From: Ignavibacteriales bacterium
GTDB lineage: Bacteria > Bacteroidota > Ignavibacteria > UBA10030
Direction: 5' to 3'
NCBI GenBank assembly: GCA_026390585.1
Contig: JAPLFP010000221.1
Location: 1 to 49,693 of the forward strand
Length of the DNA stretch: 49,693 nucleotides
Shown here: piece after piece, positions 48,379 through 49,693 of the stretch
Layout of the letters: each line of letters begins with the position of its first letter
How positions within the stretch are numbered: the stretch's first letter is position 1
Notes under the pieces: generated by a model
Seen by the model: the letters and a program-made list of their open reading frames with translations, nothing else
The model's database searches: none
What the model was told of the DNA's origin: nothing
Program-made: the position numbers and the translations under genes

Positions 48379-49467
48379 ATGAAGACGCTGAAAGTTACAA
48401 AGGCAGACTTCACGGGTCAAGATATCTACACAGCCCTTGATGTGGGACTCAAGAGCTGGAAGGTGTGTATTATGACCGAGACGTATGAACATAAGACGTT
48501 CACGCAGCCGCCGGACGTGGATACTTTGGTAGACTATCTGCACAGAAATTTTCCTGGAGCGCGTTACCATTGCGTGTATGAGGCCGGCTATTGTGGTTTT
48601 TGGATCCATGAACAGTTAACACAGCGCCAAGTGGACTGTATCGTCGTGAACCCTGCTGATGTACCGACAAAAGACCGAGAACGCGCCTTCAAGAGCGATG
48701 GTGTCGATACCCGCAAACTGGGACGCGGGTTTCGCTCTGGCGATCTCGATGCCATCTATGTTCCCTCTCGGGCAAGCCAAGAAGATCGTTCTTTAGTTCG
48801 AACACGATTTATATTCATCAAGAAGCAAACCCGGTGTAAGAACCAGATCAAGGCATTGTTGAGCTTCTACGGAATAGTCATCCCGCCAGAAGTCATCAGT
48901 GTTCATTGGTCTCGTCGCTACGTGGCCTATCTGGAGCATTTGACGTTCCAACAAGACAGTGGAACTCAGGCCCTGAAGATACTGCTTGACGAACTGTGCT
49001 ACCTGCGGACAACTATTGCACGAGTGACCAAAAGTATTCGATTGCTTTCATCGCAGCAACGGTATGAAGCTTCAGTGAAATATCTGGTGAGCATCCCGGG
49101 CATCAGCACGGTCGGCGCCATGATCCTATTAACTGAGCTTGTCGACATCCATCGGTTCCGCAGCCTGGACCAGCTTGCCAGCTATGTGGGCCTTGTGCCC
49201 GGCGAGCATTCCAGCGGTGAACAGGAGATCACAACCGGGATCTCTCGTCGCCGCAACCCATTCTTACGCGGAGTGCTCATTGAGTGCGCTTGGGTAGCTG
49301 CCCGGAAGGACCCGGCTCTGCTGCTTGCTTTTACAAAGCTCAGCAAGCGGATGCCAAAGAACGATGCGATCATTCGCATTGCACACAAACTCTTGAACCG
49401 GATTCGCTACGTCTTGTTACATCAGCAGTATTATCAATCCTCTGTTGTGGCAACAGAAGCTGCCTGA
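48379..49467 (+). CDS. IS110-family (IS1111-like) DEDD transposase
   Basis: 362 residues from the ATG at 48379, which follows AAGGAGAGG; the frame is open 14 codons further up but without a better site. The RuvC-like DEDD domain has D21 in YTALDVGLKSWK, E68 in CVYEAGYCGFW, and D107 and D110 in FKSDGVDTRKL. The C-terminal transposase_20 domain has SIPGISTVGAMILLTEL, SYVGLVPGEHSSGE with the candidate serine nucleophile, and RRRNPFLRGVLIECAWVAARKDPAL. These enzymes act as RNA-guided recombinases. All four acidic residues are present, so it looks functional. Confidence 0.92.
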   Translation: MKTLKVTKADFTGQDIYTALDVGLKSWKVCIMTETYEHKTFTQPPDVDTLVDYLHRNFPGARYHCVYEAGYCGFWIHEQLTQRQVDCIVVNPADVPTKDRERAFKSDGVDTRKLGRGFRSGDLDAIYVPSRASQEDRSLVRTRFIFIKKQTRCKNQIKALLSFYGIVIPPEVISVHWSRRYVAYLEHLTFQQDSGTQALKILLDELCYLRTTIARVTKSIRLLSSQQRYEASVKYLVSIPGISTVGAMILLTELVDIHRFRSLDQLASYVGLVPGEHSSGEQEITTGISRRRNPFLRGVLIECAWVAARKDPALLLAFTKLSKRMPKNDAIIRIAHKLLNRIRYVLLHQQYYQSSVVATEAA

Positions 49468-49672
49468 CAATTGGAACAACAACTAGCGAAGACCGATTTT
49501 GTTCGTGGGTGAACGCACAGCGGCACTTGCAGTCCGACCAAGTCGGCATCTGCTCTTATCTAGACTGCGTGCCCACATTGAATGCCCTGACAAAGGTAAT
49601 GCAGCATCTCCAACACAAGATTGTCTGCTGATAAGAGTATAACCGGCTTTTTCGCTACCGCGATTGAGGCTT
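49468..49672 (+). ncRNA. Candidate bridge (seeker) RNA of the IS110-family element
   Basis: The non-coding right end has several stems. CTCTTATC (49553-49560) pairs with GATAAGAG (49630-49637), enclosing a 69-base segment. CCGAC/GTCGG (49534-49546) has a CAA loop and is flanked by GCA and TGC. GTTC/GAAC pairs at 49501-49514. IS1111-type elements are known to encode their guide RNA in this position. The boundaries are estimates, and the two guide loops cannot be assigned without related copies. Confidence 0.55.
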
Positions 49673-49693
49673 GATTCTTAACATAAGAGTGCC

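Larger units (their letters stand above)
48294..49687 (+). mobile_element. IS110-family insertion sequence, IS1111-like, complete or nearly so
   Basis: Left end CTTATGTTTAAGAACTC (48294-48310) and right end (complement) CTTATGTTAAGAATC (49687-49673) form imperfect inverted repeats. It carries one DEDD transposase with about 70 bases before it and about 200 bases after it. Inverted ends plus a long downstream non-coding end are features of the IS1111 subgroup; classical IS110 elements have the long end upstream. Its left edge is 6 bases from the stop codon of the preceding gene. Confidence 0.8.

Noticed and set aside
1-49693. CRISPR array, rRNA, tRNA or prophage
   Set aside because: No regularly spaced identical repeats, rRNA or tRNA signatures, or phage structural genes were recognised.

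Overview
The window looks like a chromosomal segment from an uncultured member of the Bacteroidota/Ignavibacteria side of the tree. Three things point there. First, Ser/Thr kinases of the 'MIGQ.ISHY.ILEKLGEGGMG' type carry TolB-like propeller or TPR sensor tails. Second, there is a secreted protein with a type IX-secretion/FlgD-like C-terminus. Third, several promoters fit the Bacteroidota pattern TTG-N20-TAnnTTTG, with exactly 20 bases between the boxes. No rRNA, tRNA, CRISPR array or phage module was recognised.

Layout. 1-3471 (minus strand) holds a PduL-type phosphotransacylase cut by the window edge, a fold-III ornithine/lysine-type decarboxylase and a deoxyhypusine-synthase-like enzyme (polyamine metabolism). 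3776-6643 is an exported M16 metallopeptidase with its own terminator. 6738-16115 is a tandem of three membrane Ser/Thr kinases. A REP-associated tyrosine transposase (RAYT) is inserted between the second and third, and two copies of a structured, translated leader element precede kinases 1 and 3. 16322-21781 holds an exported GH31 glycosidase, an exported M28 peptidase and an outer-membrane barrel. 21825-22966 is a complete IS630-family element with a -1 frameshift site. 23068-23129 is a 62-bp MITE-like derivative sitting inside what looks like the promoter of the next operon.

23260-45828 is the main metabolic block. It is a large anaerobic purine/urate-type catabolic cluster resembling the E. 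coli yge-ygf (xdh-ssnA-hyuA-mocA) region: hydantoinase/dihydropyrimidinase, two molybdenum hydroxylase systems (xdhA + xdhB, and a three-subunit set), SsnA-type aminohydrolase, PreT/PreA dihydropyrimidine-dehydrogenase-like pair, YgeW-type carbamoyltransferase, a fold-II PLP enzyme, YgeY-type M20 hydrolase, XdhC and MocA for molybdenum-cofactor finishing. The likely logic is: hydroxylate and deaminate the purine ring, reduce it, open it, hydrolyse the carbamoyl products, and ferment the diamino-acid remnant through PLP enzymes. Two members are damaged or rearranged: xdhB is fused in frame to threonine synthase and lacks its C-terminal tail with the expected catalytic Glu, and a second xdhC has an out-of-frame internal deletion. 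An NTPase-membrane protein fusion lies antisense inside the block.

46227-48287 is a secreted sorting-domain protein. An IS110-family (IS1111-like) element fills 48294-49687; its long downstream non-coding end probably encodes a bridge/seeker RNA.

Intergenic spaces carry several repeat families: AT-rich TTTCGAATTT-type tracts, an AATCCGTG tract, GTGTCAGG palindromes, REP/BIME pairs and a run of small hairpins.
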